A stretch of 64,000 nt of DNA from Methylophaga sulfidovorans (lineage in GTDB: Bacteria > Pseudomonadota > Gammaproteobacteria > Nitrosococcales > Methylophagaceae), in contig NZ_FOSH01000006.1 of NCBI RefSeq assembly GCF_900114205.1, forward strand, positions 124,001-188,000, written 5' to 3'. A program made the position numbers and the translations under genes. A model generated the notes under the pieces. It ran no database searches and had not been told where the DNA came from. It was given only the letters and a program-made list of their open reading frames with translations. This document shows, piece after piece, positions 47,741-56,411 of this stretch (position 1 is the stretch's first letter; the number at the start of each line of letters is the position of its first letter).

Positions 47741-48670
47741 ATGAACAATAATTATCTTTTAGTTTCACCTTGTCGCAACGAATCTGACTACATGCGAATA
47801 ACACTGGATAGTGTTGTGAATCAGACCATTCAGCCTGACTTATGGGTAATTGTTGATGATGGTTCAACGGATGCTACACCACAAATTCTGGCTGAGTATG
47901 CTGCTAAATACTCTTTTATTAAAGTGATTACACGTGAGAACCGAGGGCATCGTAGCGTCGGTCCTGGTGTGATTGAAGCGTTTTATTATGGCTATGATCA
48001 GGTAGATGTCAGTCAGTTTGATTTTGTCTGTAAGTTTGATCTGGATTTAGATTTACCATCACGTTATTTTGAGATTTTGATTGATCGCATGAATCAGAAT
48101 CCACGGATTGGTACATGCAGTGGCAAAGCCTATTTCAGAGATAAAACTTCAGGTCAGCTTATCAGTGAAAAGTGCGGTGATGAGATGTCCGTTGGCATGA
48201 CAAAGTTTTATCGCCGAAAGTGTTTTGAGGAAATCGGTGGATTTGTTCGCCAGGTGATGTGGGATGGCATCGATTGCCATAAGTGTCGTCAACTAGGTTG
48301 GATAGCGGTTAGCTGGGATGAGCCTGATTTACAGTTTATTCACCTGAGACCGATGGGGTCTAGTCAGAAAGGCATATTCACCGGACGTATGCGTCATGGT
48401 TTTGGTCAGTATTTTATGGGGACCGGGCTGATTTATATGACGGCTTCCTCAATCTTCCGTATGTTGCATCCTCCTTATTTTCTTGGTGGTGCGGCGATGT
48501 GGTGGGGATATGTGAAAAGTATGTTGACCCGTCAACCAAGATTCGCTGATAAGCCACTGGTTGCGTTTATTCGTCATTACCAATGGCAGTGCCTTATTAA
48601 AGGGAAAGCTGAAGCAACTCGACAGTTAAACGAACAACAAACAGTTGTTTGGCAACAATCTCACGGCTAG
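47741..48670 (+). CDS. glycosyltransferase family 2
   Basis: GT-A enzyme of 309 residues. VSPCRNESDYM, VDDGSTDATP and the acidic CKFDLDLDLP (metal site) are present, and the middle GGFVRQVMWDGIDCHKCRQLGW is typical of exopolysaccharide GT2 enzymes. One hydrophobic segment lies near residue 230. It is 12 bases upstream of a GT4 gene with a TTG start. Confidence 0.85.
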   Translation: MNNNYLLVSPCRNESDYMRITLDSVVNQTIQPDLWVIVDDGSTDATPQILAEYAAKYSFIKVITRENRGHRSVGPGVIEAFYYGYDQVDVSQFDFVCKFDLDLDLPSRYFEILIDRMNQNPRIGTCSGKAYFRDKTSGQLISEKCGDEMSVGMTKFYRRKCFEEIGGFVRQVMWDGIDCHKCRQLGWIAVSWDEPDLQFIHLRPMGSSQKGIFTGRMRHGFGQYFMGTGLIYMTASSIFRMLHPPYFLGGAAMWWGYVKSMLTRQPRFADKPLVAFIRHYQWQCLIKGKAEATRQLNEQQTVVWQQSHG

Positions 48671-48682
48671 AAGGGAATACGT

Positions 48683-49912
48683 TTGAAACTGGCATATCTG
48701 GCACCTGAGATTCCTGCGTTATCTGCCACATTTGTATATAACGAAATTCTGGCGTTGACTGAACTAGGCCACGAGATAATACCGTTCTCTGTGCATAAAC
48801 CGATCATGCCAGCCACTGTTCAAGACCTTGATGAATTGAGGTCGAAGGTTATATACCTTTATGCGACTTCAAAAAAGAAGGTGCTTTTTAGTCACCTGAA
48901 ATTACTGGCTAAAAAGCCTTTTCATTACATAAAAGCCCTTGGTGAATGTGTGAAAGACATGTTCCAAGTGAACATTATGTCTCGAGATGCAAGAGGTTTA
49001 CTTTATCGGTTCATCTATGCAGCTAAGCTGGCGCAAGATTTAGTAGAGAATGACATTCAGCATCTACATGTACATTTTGCACATGTACCTACTGATATTG
49101 CGATGTATGCCAGTATGCTGTCTGGAATTACTTTCAGTGTAACCGCTCATGCTAATGATATATTTGAACGTGGTTTATTGTTAGACAAAAAGGTGAAAAG
49201 GTCAGTTTTTTTTGCCACGATTTCTGATTTTAACCGTCACTATATTCAGCAGACCTATCAGGTTGAACCTGAAAAATTAGAAATTATTCGTTGTGGCGTA
49301 GATAGTCGCGTATTCACTTGTAAGTCTTCAACAGCATTATCAAGTCCTGTTCGTATAGGTGTCGTCGGTAGATTGGTAGAGAAAAAGGGCATTGATACGC
49401 TTATTTCTGCTTTAGTTATCATGCGGACTCAATTTTCTGATTTCATTGTCGAGATTGCCGGTTCAGGGCCACTAGAAGAGGAATTAAAACAGCAAGTCAA
49501 ACAACTTGAACTGACAGAAAAAGTCATATTTCTTGGGCCTTTACCACATGATCAGGTGGTGAAATTTGTCACTGAACTGGATCTGTTTGTCTTACCGTGT
49601 AAAAAAGATAAGCAAGGAGATATGGATGGTATCCCTGTCGTGTTGATGGAAGCCATGATGGTAGGTACGGCCGTTATATCCTCAAAGATTTCAGGAATTC
49701 CAGAGCTGGTCGTTGATGAAGAAACGGGTAAGTTAATTGAGCCTGGTAATAGTGAACAATTAGCTGCAGCGATGTTTGAGTTGATAAATGACGAAGCTTT
49801 ACGGGAGCAACTCATCAGTAATGCTGAGAAAAAAGTGCAACAGGAATTTGCACAAGATATCAATGCCAAGCGGTTACAGACATTATTTACTGAAACAATT
49901 GGCCGTTTTTAA
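48683..49912 (+). CDS. glycosyltransferase family 4 (WcaL-like)
   Basis: GT-B enzyme of 409 residues. The N-terminus KLAYLAPEIPALSATFVYNEI is characteristic of the WcaL/exosortase-associated transferases. The C-terminal domain has GVVGRLVEKKGIDTLI, and LMEAMMVGTAVISS followed by GIPELV carries the EX7E motif. The TTG start has AAGGGA 8 bases upstream. Its TAA is followed directly by the next ATG. Confidence 0.88.
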   Translation: MKLAYLAPEIPALSATFVYNEILALTELGHEIIPFSVHKPIMPATVQDLDELRSKVIYLYATSKKKVLFSHLKLLAKKPFHYIKALGECVKDMFQVNIMSRDARGLLYRFIYAAKLAQDLVENDIQHLHVHFAHVPTDIAMYASMLSGITFSVTAHANDIFERGLLLDKKVKRSVFFATISDFNRHYIQQTYQVEPEKLEIIRCGVDSRVFTCKSSTALSSPVRIGVVGRLVEKKGIDTLISALVIMRTQFSDFIVEIAGSGPLEEELKQQVKQLELTEKVIFLGPLPHDQVVKFVTELDLFVLPCKKDKQGDMDGIPVVLMEAMMVGTAVISSKISGIPELVVDEETGKLIEPGNSEQLAAAMFELINDEALREQLISNAEKKVQQEFAQDINAKRLQTLFTETIGRF

Positions 49913-50635
49913 ATGCAGAAACAAGGATTTTTTTTCAGAAGGCGAAATATTCTTGTTCCTACTATTTGGACTGTGATGTTCAGCCTATTGCTTGTGTTGG
50001 GAATAGCATTGTTTTTGATAAAAAATGTTGCATTCTTTTTAGCAAAACAGGAGCCTGTTTCAGCCAATATTCTAGTCGTAGAAGGTTGGCTTGAGTCTTC
50101 TGCACTGAGTCAGGCTTATGCTGAATTTAGAACCGGGCATTATGACTTGGTGATTACCACAGGGGGCCCTGAAGCAAAAAACTTTACAGATCAGTTTGAT
50201 TCTTATGCAGAACAAGCCGCATATCAGTTGACGTTATTGGGGCTTAGTGCGAAAAGGCTTAAGGTCATTCCAACCCCAGCTTCTGCTCAGGATAGAACAT
50301 ATTTAAGTGCTGTTATGGTAAGAAAGTTTATTGAATCATCGCCTATTAGAGATGAGATGAAAGGTATAAACGTATTTTCTGGGGATGTTCATAGCCGCAG
50401 AACACAGTTTTTATATCAACAAGCTTTTCTGGCTTTACCTATGCCAATAGGTATTATTAGCGCTTCTCCTGAGGAGTTCAGTTTAGGGCATTGGTGGCAA
50501 ACCAGTGTGGGAGCTAAGAGGGTATTGGTTGAGCTTATCGGTTGGATTTATGCACATTGTTGTTTTGATTTGCCAGTAGTGAGCTCGCACCAGGAAATGT
50601 GGGGTACGATAAATGAAACAGAAAATTTACGATGA
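49913..50635 (+). CDS. YdcF/ElyC-type DUF218 membrane protein
   Basis: A 240-residue protein with one N-terminal helix (about 17-40) and a periplasmic DUF218 domain (NILVVEGWLESSAL, VITTGGPEAKN, IPTPASAQDRTYLSA). The family includes YdcF, SanA and ElyC, linked to envelope or lipid-carrier metabolism, but the reaction is not established. It is translationally coupled to the GT4 gene before it. Confidence 0.8.
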   Translation: MQKQGFFFRRRNILVPTIWTVMFSLLLVLGIALFLIKNVAFFLAKQEPVSANILVVEGWLESSALSQAYAEFRTGHYDLVITTGGPEAKNFTDQFDSYAEQAAYQLTLLGLSAKRLKVIPTPASAQDRTYLSAVMVRKFIESSPIRDEMKGINVFSGDVHSRRTQFLYQQAFLALPMPIGIISASPEEFSLGHWWQTSVGAKRVLVELIGWIYAHCCFDLPVVSSHQEMWGTINETENLR

Positions 50636-50675
50636 TGTTTTAGTTCTTTTTGTTTGACTTTTGGGGATAGGATTC

Positions 50676-51281
50676 ATGCTTCGTAAGCTAATTAAGACCA
50701 TAGCGTTTAAAACAGGTAGACTAAAAAGTCTATATCTAAAGGTATGTAAGCCTTCAGCTGTAGAGTATTCAGAATACATAAGGATCTGGGGAAATTTGTA
50801 CCATATGGGAAAAGATGTTGTGTTGTGGCCATATACAAATATTACAGATCCAGAGTATACATCTATTGGTGATAATGTAATGCTTACAAACTGTACAATC
50901 CTCGGTCATGATGGTTCGATAGCTGTATTAAATAGAGCTTTTAATAAAAAGCTGGACTCAGTCGGTAAAGTTGACATCAAAGATAATGTTTTTATAGGCC
51001 ATGGAGCAATAGTATTACCGGGAGTTACTATTGGACCTAATGTTGTGGTTGGGGCTGGAGCTGTTGTAACTAGAGATATTGAAGAGGACTCTGTTGTTGT
51101 TGGTGTTCCAGCAAAAAAAATATCAACATTAGAGCAATTTGTAGAAAAGCTGGAGAAACAAACAGATAGCTATCCGTGGAATGATTTAATTCAGATGCGA
51201 GATGGTGATTATGATTTATCTATAGAGCCAAAACTCAAAAAAATGAGACAGGAATTCTTTTTTTCCTCAACAACCAAATAG
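50676..51281 (+). CDS. hexapeptide-repeat acyltransferase (WbbJ/LbH type)
   Basis: A left-handed beta-helix acetyltransferase of about 201 residues. Turns YTSIGDNVMLTNCTILGHDG, VFIGHGAIVLPGVTIG and NVVVGAGAVVTRDIEEDSVVVGVPAK are visible. The ATG at 50676 is chosen over a TTG at 50661 because GGATAGG lies just upstream. It probably O-acetylates a sugar of the polymer. Confidence 0.8.
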   Translation: MLRKLIKTIAFKTGRLKSLYLKVCKPSAVEYSEYIRIWGNLYHMGKDVVLWPYTNITDPEYTSIGDNVMLTNCTILGHDGSIAVLNRAFNKKLDSVGKVDIKDNVFIGHGAIVLPGVTIGPNVVVGAGAVVTRDIEEDSVVVGVPAKKISTLEQFVEKLEKQTDSYPWNDLIQMRDGDYDLSIEPKLKKMRQEFFFSSTTK

Positions 51282-51287
51282 TTAACT

Positions 51288-52418
51288 ATGGAAATTGGGG
51301 ATAAAACAGTCAATATTGAAGGCTTACCAAGGCGGAAAGTGCAGCATGTTTTGCTAGGCTTACCTTTCGACCTTGTCACTATTGTTGAGTCTGCAACATT
51401 GATTGAACAAGCTATTTCATCCAAAAAACGTTGTTTTCTTTCCACGCCTAATATTAACTTCACTATCGCGGCTCATGAGGATAATGCCTTTTATCAATCA
51501 GTCGCTATTAGTGATTTATCAGTAATTGACGGTATGCCATTAGTTTGGTTAGCTAAATTAATGGGATTCCCTGTTAAGGAACGTGTAGCGGGGTCAGATT
51601 TATTCCAGTTTTTATCTGAAAAACATAGAGATAAACCGATTAAAGTGTTTTTCTTTGGTGGTGAAAGTGGCGTTGCCGAAAAAGCACACGAACAACTCAA
51701 CACACATTCTAAAGGTATGGTGAGTGTTGGTTTCTACGATCCTGGTTTTGTCAGTATTGAAGATATGAGCAAAGATGAGATTATTCAGAAAATTAATGAT
51801 GCCGAAGCTGATTTTCTGCTTGTCGCACTGGGTGCAAAAAAAGGCCAAGCCTGGATTATGAATAATCTTACCAAGCTAAACGTTCCGGTGATTAGCCATC
51901 TGGGAGCGGTGATTAACTTTGTTGCCGGCTCAGTTGTCAGGGCCCCTGAAAAATGGCGTAAATTGGGGCTGGAATGGCTATGGCGAATAAAACAAGAACC
52001 GAACTTGTGGAAACGGTATTTAAAAGATGGCTGGAGTTTGAGCTGGTTATTACTGACCAAACAACTTCCCTACTATTTTGTGAATAAAAAATATAAGCGT
52101 GATGCGAGCCAGAATAATGCCGTCAACTGGCAACCTAACACGGATACCTTATTTTTAGCCGGATGTTTCCATGCTAATAATCTTGAGAAACTAGATGCAT
52201 TGATAAGCTCGACCTTGTTAACAATGCGTCCTCAGTTGAAGATAGATATGAGAGGGCTGAATTACATTGACGGTACATTTATGGCGAGGCTATTGATACT
52301 TCAAGGTCATCTTTCTGTGTTGGGTTGTGAAGTTGTTATTTTGAACCTTGAACAGAAAATCAAACGATTAATGTCATTAGCTGGTGTTTTAAAACGATTC
52401 AAGGTAATCTCAGGTTAA
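51288..52418 (+). CDS. WecG/TagA/CpsF glycosyltransferase with C-terminal STAS-like domain
   Basis: A 376-residue fusion. Residues 40-240 form a GT26 (WecG/TagA/CpsF) domain: FLSTPNINFTIAAHEDNAFY, the Asp in SVIDGMPLVWLAK, and FFFGGESGVAEKA. The domain typically adds ManNAc(A) or a similar sugar. Residues 285-376 resemble a STAS domain (TLFLAGCFHANNLEKLDA, KIDMRGLNYIDGTFMARLL, then EVVILNLEQKIKRLMSLAG), as in anti-sigma antagonists and SulP tails. It immediately precedes the exosortase gene. Confidence 0.8.
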   Translation: MEIGDKTVNIEGLPRRKVQHVLLGLPFDLVTIVESATLIEQAISSKKRCFLSTPNINFTIAAHEDNAFYQSVAISDLSVIDGMPLVWLAKLMGFPVKERVAGSDLFQFLSEKHRDKPIKVFFFGGESGVAEKAHEQLNTHSKGMVSVGFYDPGFVSIEDMSKDEIIQKINDAEADFLLVALGAKKGQAWIMNNLTKLNVPVISHLGAVINFVAGSVVRAPEKWRKLGLEWLWRIKQEPNLWKRYLKDGWSLSWLLLTKQLPYYFVNKKYKRDASQNNAVNWQPNTDTLFLAGCFHANNLEKLDALISSTLLTMRPQLKIDMRGLNYIDGTFMARLLILQGHLSVLGCEVVILNLEQKIKRLMSLAGVLKRFKVISG

Positions 52419-52450
52419 TTTTTCATAAGAAAAGGCAAGGAGCAGGCACA

Positions 52451-53980
52451 GTGTTGAGCTATCAGAAAGCAGGTGTATTTATTGTCACGCTTGTGTTGGC
52501 TTTTATCACCTATTGGGGGGGGATTGCTGAGGCATACGCGCGGTGGAACACACAGGAAGAGTACAGCCACGGATTTCTTATACCATTAGTGAGCCTCTAC
52601 ATTCTTTGGGAGAAAAAGAACCTGATTCTCTCATCGGTCAGCCGCCCTATGTGGAGTGGCTATATTATTGTTTTATTGTCATTGCTCGTATACATACTCG
52701 GTGAATTAAGCGCCTTATTTATTCTAATTCAATATTCCTTTGTTTTGACTCTGGTTGGTTTGTCTATGATTTTTCTTGGCAAAGCCAGCCGATATACACT
52801 TGCTCCGCTATTATTACTGTTATTTGCTATACCTTTACCCTACGTTATTGAGGTTGTTCTAACTGCCAAATTGCAGTTGGTGTCATCCTGGTTAGGGGTT
52901 CAGGTTATCCGTCTATTTGATATTCCTGTTTACCTTGAAGGCAATATCATTGATCTTGGGGTATACAAACTCCAGGTGGTTGAGGCCTGTAGTGGTTTAC
53001 GTTACTTATTCCCGTTAATGAGCTTGGGCTTTATTGCTGCATATTTCTACCGTGCCAGCTTTTGGAAAAAAGCTGTGGTTTTTCTGGCAACTATTCCCAT
53101 CACTATTTTGATGAACAGTTTCCGAATTGGTGTGATTGGTGTCTTGGTAGATAACTGGGGCATTGCCCAAGCTGAAGGCTTTTTACATGACTTTGAAGGT
53201 TGGATTATCTTCATGGCCTGTGCCGGTTTGCTTGCATTACTGATTTGGCTAATGGAAAAGCTGACAACGGGATATTCATTTTCTGATGTTTTTGGGGTAG
53301 AGCAATATAACAAAACAAAACCAATATTCTATGAAAATAATTCATCAGCATCGGGAAATCTGCTGATTTTTGGTTTGACTATACTCACCCTTATATCAAG
53401 CTATGGTGTAACGCACTATATTGATAATCGTCAGGAAATTATTCCAGAGCATAAAGCTTTGGTTAATTTTCCGATGAAGCTGGATGAGTGGACAGGATAT
53501 CAAATGCCTTTGGATGACCGAGTTGAATCCAAATTGGCGATGACGGATTATTTATTAGCCAACTATCAAAATAAGCAGAAGCAAACGGTTAACTTTTATG
53601 TGGCTTATTATGAAACGCAACGTAAAGGTGAGTCACCGCATTCACCGCGAGTATGTATTCCTGGTGGAGGTTGGGAGATAGCTGCATTTGACCGAATTGA
53701 AGCGAATGGTCATCCTGCCAATCGTGTCATTATTAAAAAAGGCACACAAGAACAGCTGGTTTATTACTGGTTTCAGGGGCATGGTCGTATTGTTGCGAAT
53801 GAGTACATTAACAAGTGGTACTTATTACAGGATTCAATCATAAAAAACAGAACAGATGGTTCACTGGTGAGAATGGTCACCATGGTGGCGGATAATGAAA
53901 CAGTGGCTCAAGCAGAACAACGAATATTGTCCTTCATGAAGGTCGCTGAGCCAAAGTTAAAACAATATATTGCTGAATAA
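52451..53980 (+). CDS. xrtD: exosortase XrtD-type, fused to EpsI domain
   Basis: Membrane transpeptidase-like enzyme of 509 residues that would cut and sort proteins with VPxPA C-terminal signals. About eight helices lie in residues 1-265. The catalytic Cys (180) is in VVEACSGLRYLFPL, Arg (225) in MNSFRIG and His (246) in GFLHDFEGW. Residues 310-509 are a DUF3485/EpsI-like domain (PMKLDEWTGYQM, YYETQRKGESPHSPRVCIPG). The exosortase-EpsI fusion is a feature of XrtD, the VPLPA-CTERM enzyme, and it agrees with the two VPVPA substrates here. The start is GTG with AAGGAG 8 bases upstream. A G8 tract (52515-52522) falls in codons 22-25. Confidence 0.9.
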   Translation: MLSYQKAGVFIVTLVLAFITYWGGIAEAYARWNTQEEYSHGFLIPLVSLYILWEKKNLILSSVSRPMWSGYIIVLLSLLVYILGELSALFILIQYSFVLTLVGLSMIFLGKASRYTLAPLLLLLFAIPLPYVIEVVLTAKLQLVSSWLGVQVIRLFDIPVYLEGNIIDLGVYKLQVVEACSGLRYLFPLMSLGFIAAYFYRASFWKKAVVFLATIPITILMNSFRIGVIGVLVDNWGIAQAEGFLHDFEGWIIFMACAGLLALLIWLMEKLTTGYSFSDVFGVEQYNKTKPIFYENNSSASGNLLIFGLTILTLISSYGVTHYIDNRQEIIPEHKALVNFPMKLDEWTGYQMPLDDRVESKLAMTDYLLANYQNKQKQTVNFYVAYYETQRKGESPHSPRVCIPGGGWEIAAFDRIEANGHPANRVIIKKGTQEQLVYYWFQGHGRIVANEYINKWYLLQDSIIKNRTDGSLVRMVTMVADNETVAQAEQRILSFMKVAEPKLKQYIAE

Positions 53981-53989
53981 GGTAGGGAT

Positions 53990-56380
53990 ATGAAAGCGAG
54001 TAAAGGTTTATTACTGGTATTGATGCTGGGGATGGCGGCGGGCTGTGGAAGCTCTGCTGATACTGCAGCGGATTATGTTGAAAGTGGTAACGAGTTTTTT
54101 GATAACGGAAATTATGACAAAGCTCGGCTGGAATATAAAAATGCTATTCAGATTGATCCCAGACAAGCAGAACCCTACTATCGATTAGCCTTGTTGGATG
54201 AGCAAAGCAAAAACTGGAAACAGATGTTTGCTAATCTGACCACGGTTGAACAATTGGATCCCAATCATGTTGATGCTCAAATTAAATTGGGACGTCTCTA
54301 TCTGTTAGGCGGTAAGCTTGATGAAGCGATGACCAGAGCCGATAAGGCATTGTCTTTAAAACCTGAAAGTTTTGATGGTCGAATTCTCAAAGCCTCAATT
54401 CTGGCTAAAGAGCAGAAGTTTGACGAAGCATCCAAACTGCTTGCTGAAATATCAAAAGATTATCCTGATCATAAAGACATTCTGTCCTTAGAAGTTTTAA
54501 TCCTGAAAGATAAAGGTCAATTACCAGCGGCACTTGCAAAAGCACAAGAAGCTGTTGAGAAATATCCTGAAGATATGTCGCTACGATTGATCGAGTTAAG
54601 CCTTTATAACGAAATGAAAGACTATAAAGGTATGGCTAATGTCTATAAAGAGATTCTGGAGCGTAAGCCTGATGAACGTGAAGTGGTATTGTCTTACGCT
54701 AAACTTTTAGTCTCAAAGCTGGATAGATACGATGATGCGTTAAACATTCTACAATCTTTCCTGAAAAAACATCCTGATGATCCCGAAGCACAGCAGTTTT
54801 TATTAGGATTAATTAATCAGAAAAATCCACAAGAGGCATTAAGCAAACTGGATGAAATGATTAAAGCAGCACCTGATAATTATGAGTTACGTTTTGCTAA
54901 AGCGGCTTTGTTAGATAAAAATGGCGATGTTGATGGTTCAGTTAATGAATTGAACAGTATCGTTAAAGAAGATCCGCAGGGTATTAACGGAAATAAGGCG
55001 CGTGTGATGTTAGCGTCTTACTATGCATCAAAACAGGATTTCAACAAAGCCCGTGAGTTAGCCCAATCGGTTCTTGATGTTGCTCCTGAGGAAAGTGGTG
55101 CATTATTGGTCAGAGCAAAACTTGATTTAATCGATCAAAAATATGATCAGGCCGTCACGGATTTAAGGACTGTACTAAGAAACTCACCAGATTCTGATGA
55201 AGCCATGATATTACTGGCACAAGCCTATCAGAAACAGGGTTCAGATGCCTTGGCAGAAGACAGTTTCCGACAAGCTTTAGCTGCCAATCCTTATAATGCA
55301 ACTGCTGCATTAACTGTGGCGAGTATGTTGGTTAAGGAAAGTAATTACGATAAAGCTGAACAAGTTTTGGTGACGGCCTTAGAAAAAAATTCGACCAATA
55401 CCAACTTATTGCAACAACTGACAGAGATCAGAATCCTGAAAAAAGATTGGAAAGCAGGGATTGAAACTATTGACCTGCTTAAAGATCAACAAGGTGATAC
55501 CTTACTTTCTCATTTATTGTCTGGACAGTTATATGAGGGGCAGGGTGACTATGCGCTTGCAAAGGCCGAGTATGAGGCCGCGCTTGAACTGGATCCTAAT
55601 TCAAGTCGTGCAATGCAGGGCTTGGCTACCAGTATGGAAGCATTGGATGAAAATGAACAATTAGAAAACTATTTGAACAATTTCAACCAGAAATATCCGC
55701 AGTCAATGAATGGTTTCGCTACCCTGGCCATTCATTATTTCCGGATCGATAAAACTGAGCAAGCAATCAATATTCTTGAGAAGAAGCTTGCAGAAGATAA
55801 AAAGTGGACTTTAGGTTATTCGCTCCTGACCGATTATTACTTGCGTAATGACAAGCTCACTGAAGCGGCAAAAATATTGAAACAAGCTGTTGATAATATT
55901 GACGACAATATCCGTTTTTCATTACAGCTGGCATCTATTGAAGAGTCTCGCGGTAATTATGGTGAAGCTCGTAATTTATATGATGCGATCCTGAAAAAGA
56001 ATAATAATATTGATATCGCTGCCAATAATTTGGCCAGCTTATTAACAGATCGGTTTGAGTCGCCAGAAAACTTAAATCGTGCATTGGAAATTACTAAACG
56101 CTTTAAGTCTTCAACTCAGCCTTATTTCCTGGATAGTTATGGTTGGGTCAATGTGAAACTGAATAATCTTGATGAAGCAAAACCCGTACTGGAACAAGCT
56201 GTTTCATTAGATCCAAATGTGGCGGTATTCAACTATCATCTCGGTGTTTTACATGCGAAGCAAGGCAATAGTGAATTAGCCAGACAATATCTAAACACGG
56301 CAAAGCAACAAGCATCACAAGATAATGATAGCGCTTTAATCGCCGAGATTGACACGGCATTGAGCTCACTGGACAACTAA
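53990..56380 (+). CDS. prsT: exosortase-system TPR-repeat lipoprotein (PrsT-like)
   Basis: A 796-residue periplasmic lipoprotein. The lipobox LGMAAGC places the acylated Cys at residue 19. It is followed by about twenty TPR-like helix pairs (for example YDKARLEYKNAIQIDPRQ near residue 40) to the end. Such proteins, called PrsT in TIGR02917, are found only with exosortase loci and probably scaffold the export or sorting machinery. It lies 9 bases after the exosortase. Confidence 0.9.
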   Translation: MKASKGLLLVLMLGMAAGCGSSADTAADYVESGNEFFDNGNYDKARLEYKNAIQIDPRQAEPYYRLALLDEQSKNWKQMFANLTTVEQLDPNHVDAQIKLGRLYLLGGKLDEAMTRADKALSLKPESFDGRILKASILAKEQKFDEASKLLAEISKDYPDHKDILSLEVLILKDKGQLPAALAKAQEAVEKYPEDMSLRLIELSLYNEMKDYKGMANVYKEILERKPDEREVVLSYAKLLVSKLDRYDDALNILQSFLKKHPDDPEAQQFLLGLINQKNPQEALSKLDEMIKAAPDNYELRFAKAALLDKNGDVDGSVNELNSIVKEDPQGINGNKARVMLASYYASKQDFNKARELAQSVLDVAPEESGALLVRAKLDLIDQKYDQAVTDLRTVLRNSPDSDEAMILLAQAYQKQGSDALAEDSFRQALAANPYNATAALTVASMLVKESNYDKAEQVLVTALEKNSTNTNLLQQLTEIRILKKDWKAGIETIDLLKDQQGDTLLSHLLSGQLYEGQGDYALAKAEYEAALELDPNSSRAMQGLATSMEALDENEQLENYLNNFNQKYPQSMNGFATLAIHYFRIDKTEQAINILEKKLAEDKKWTLGYSLLTDYYLRNDKLTEAAKILKQAVDNIDDNIRFSLQLASIEESRGNYGEARNLYDAILKKNNNIDIAANNLASLLTDRFESPENLNRALEITKRFKSSTQPYFLDSYGWVNVKLNNLDEAKPVLEQAVSLDPNVAVFNYHLGVLHAKQGNSELARQYLNTAKQQASQDNDSALIAEIDTALSSLDN

Positions 56381-56411
56381 TAGCTGACAACTTGTTAGAA
56401 CGGAATTTTAA

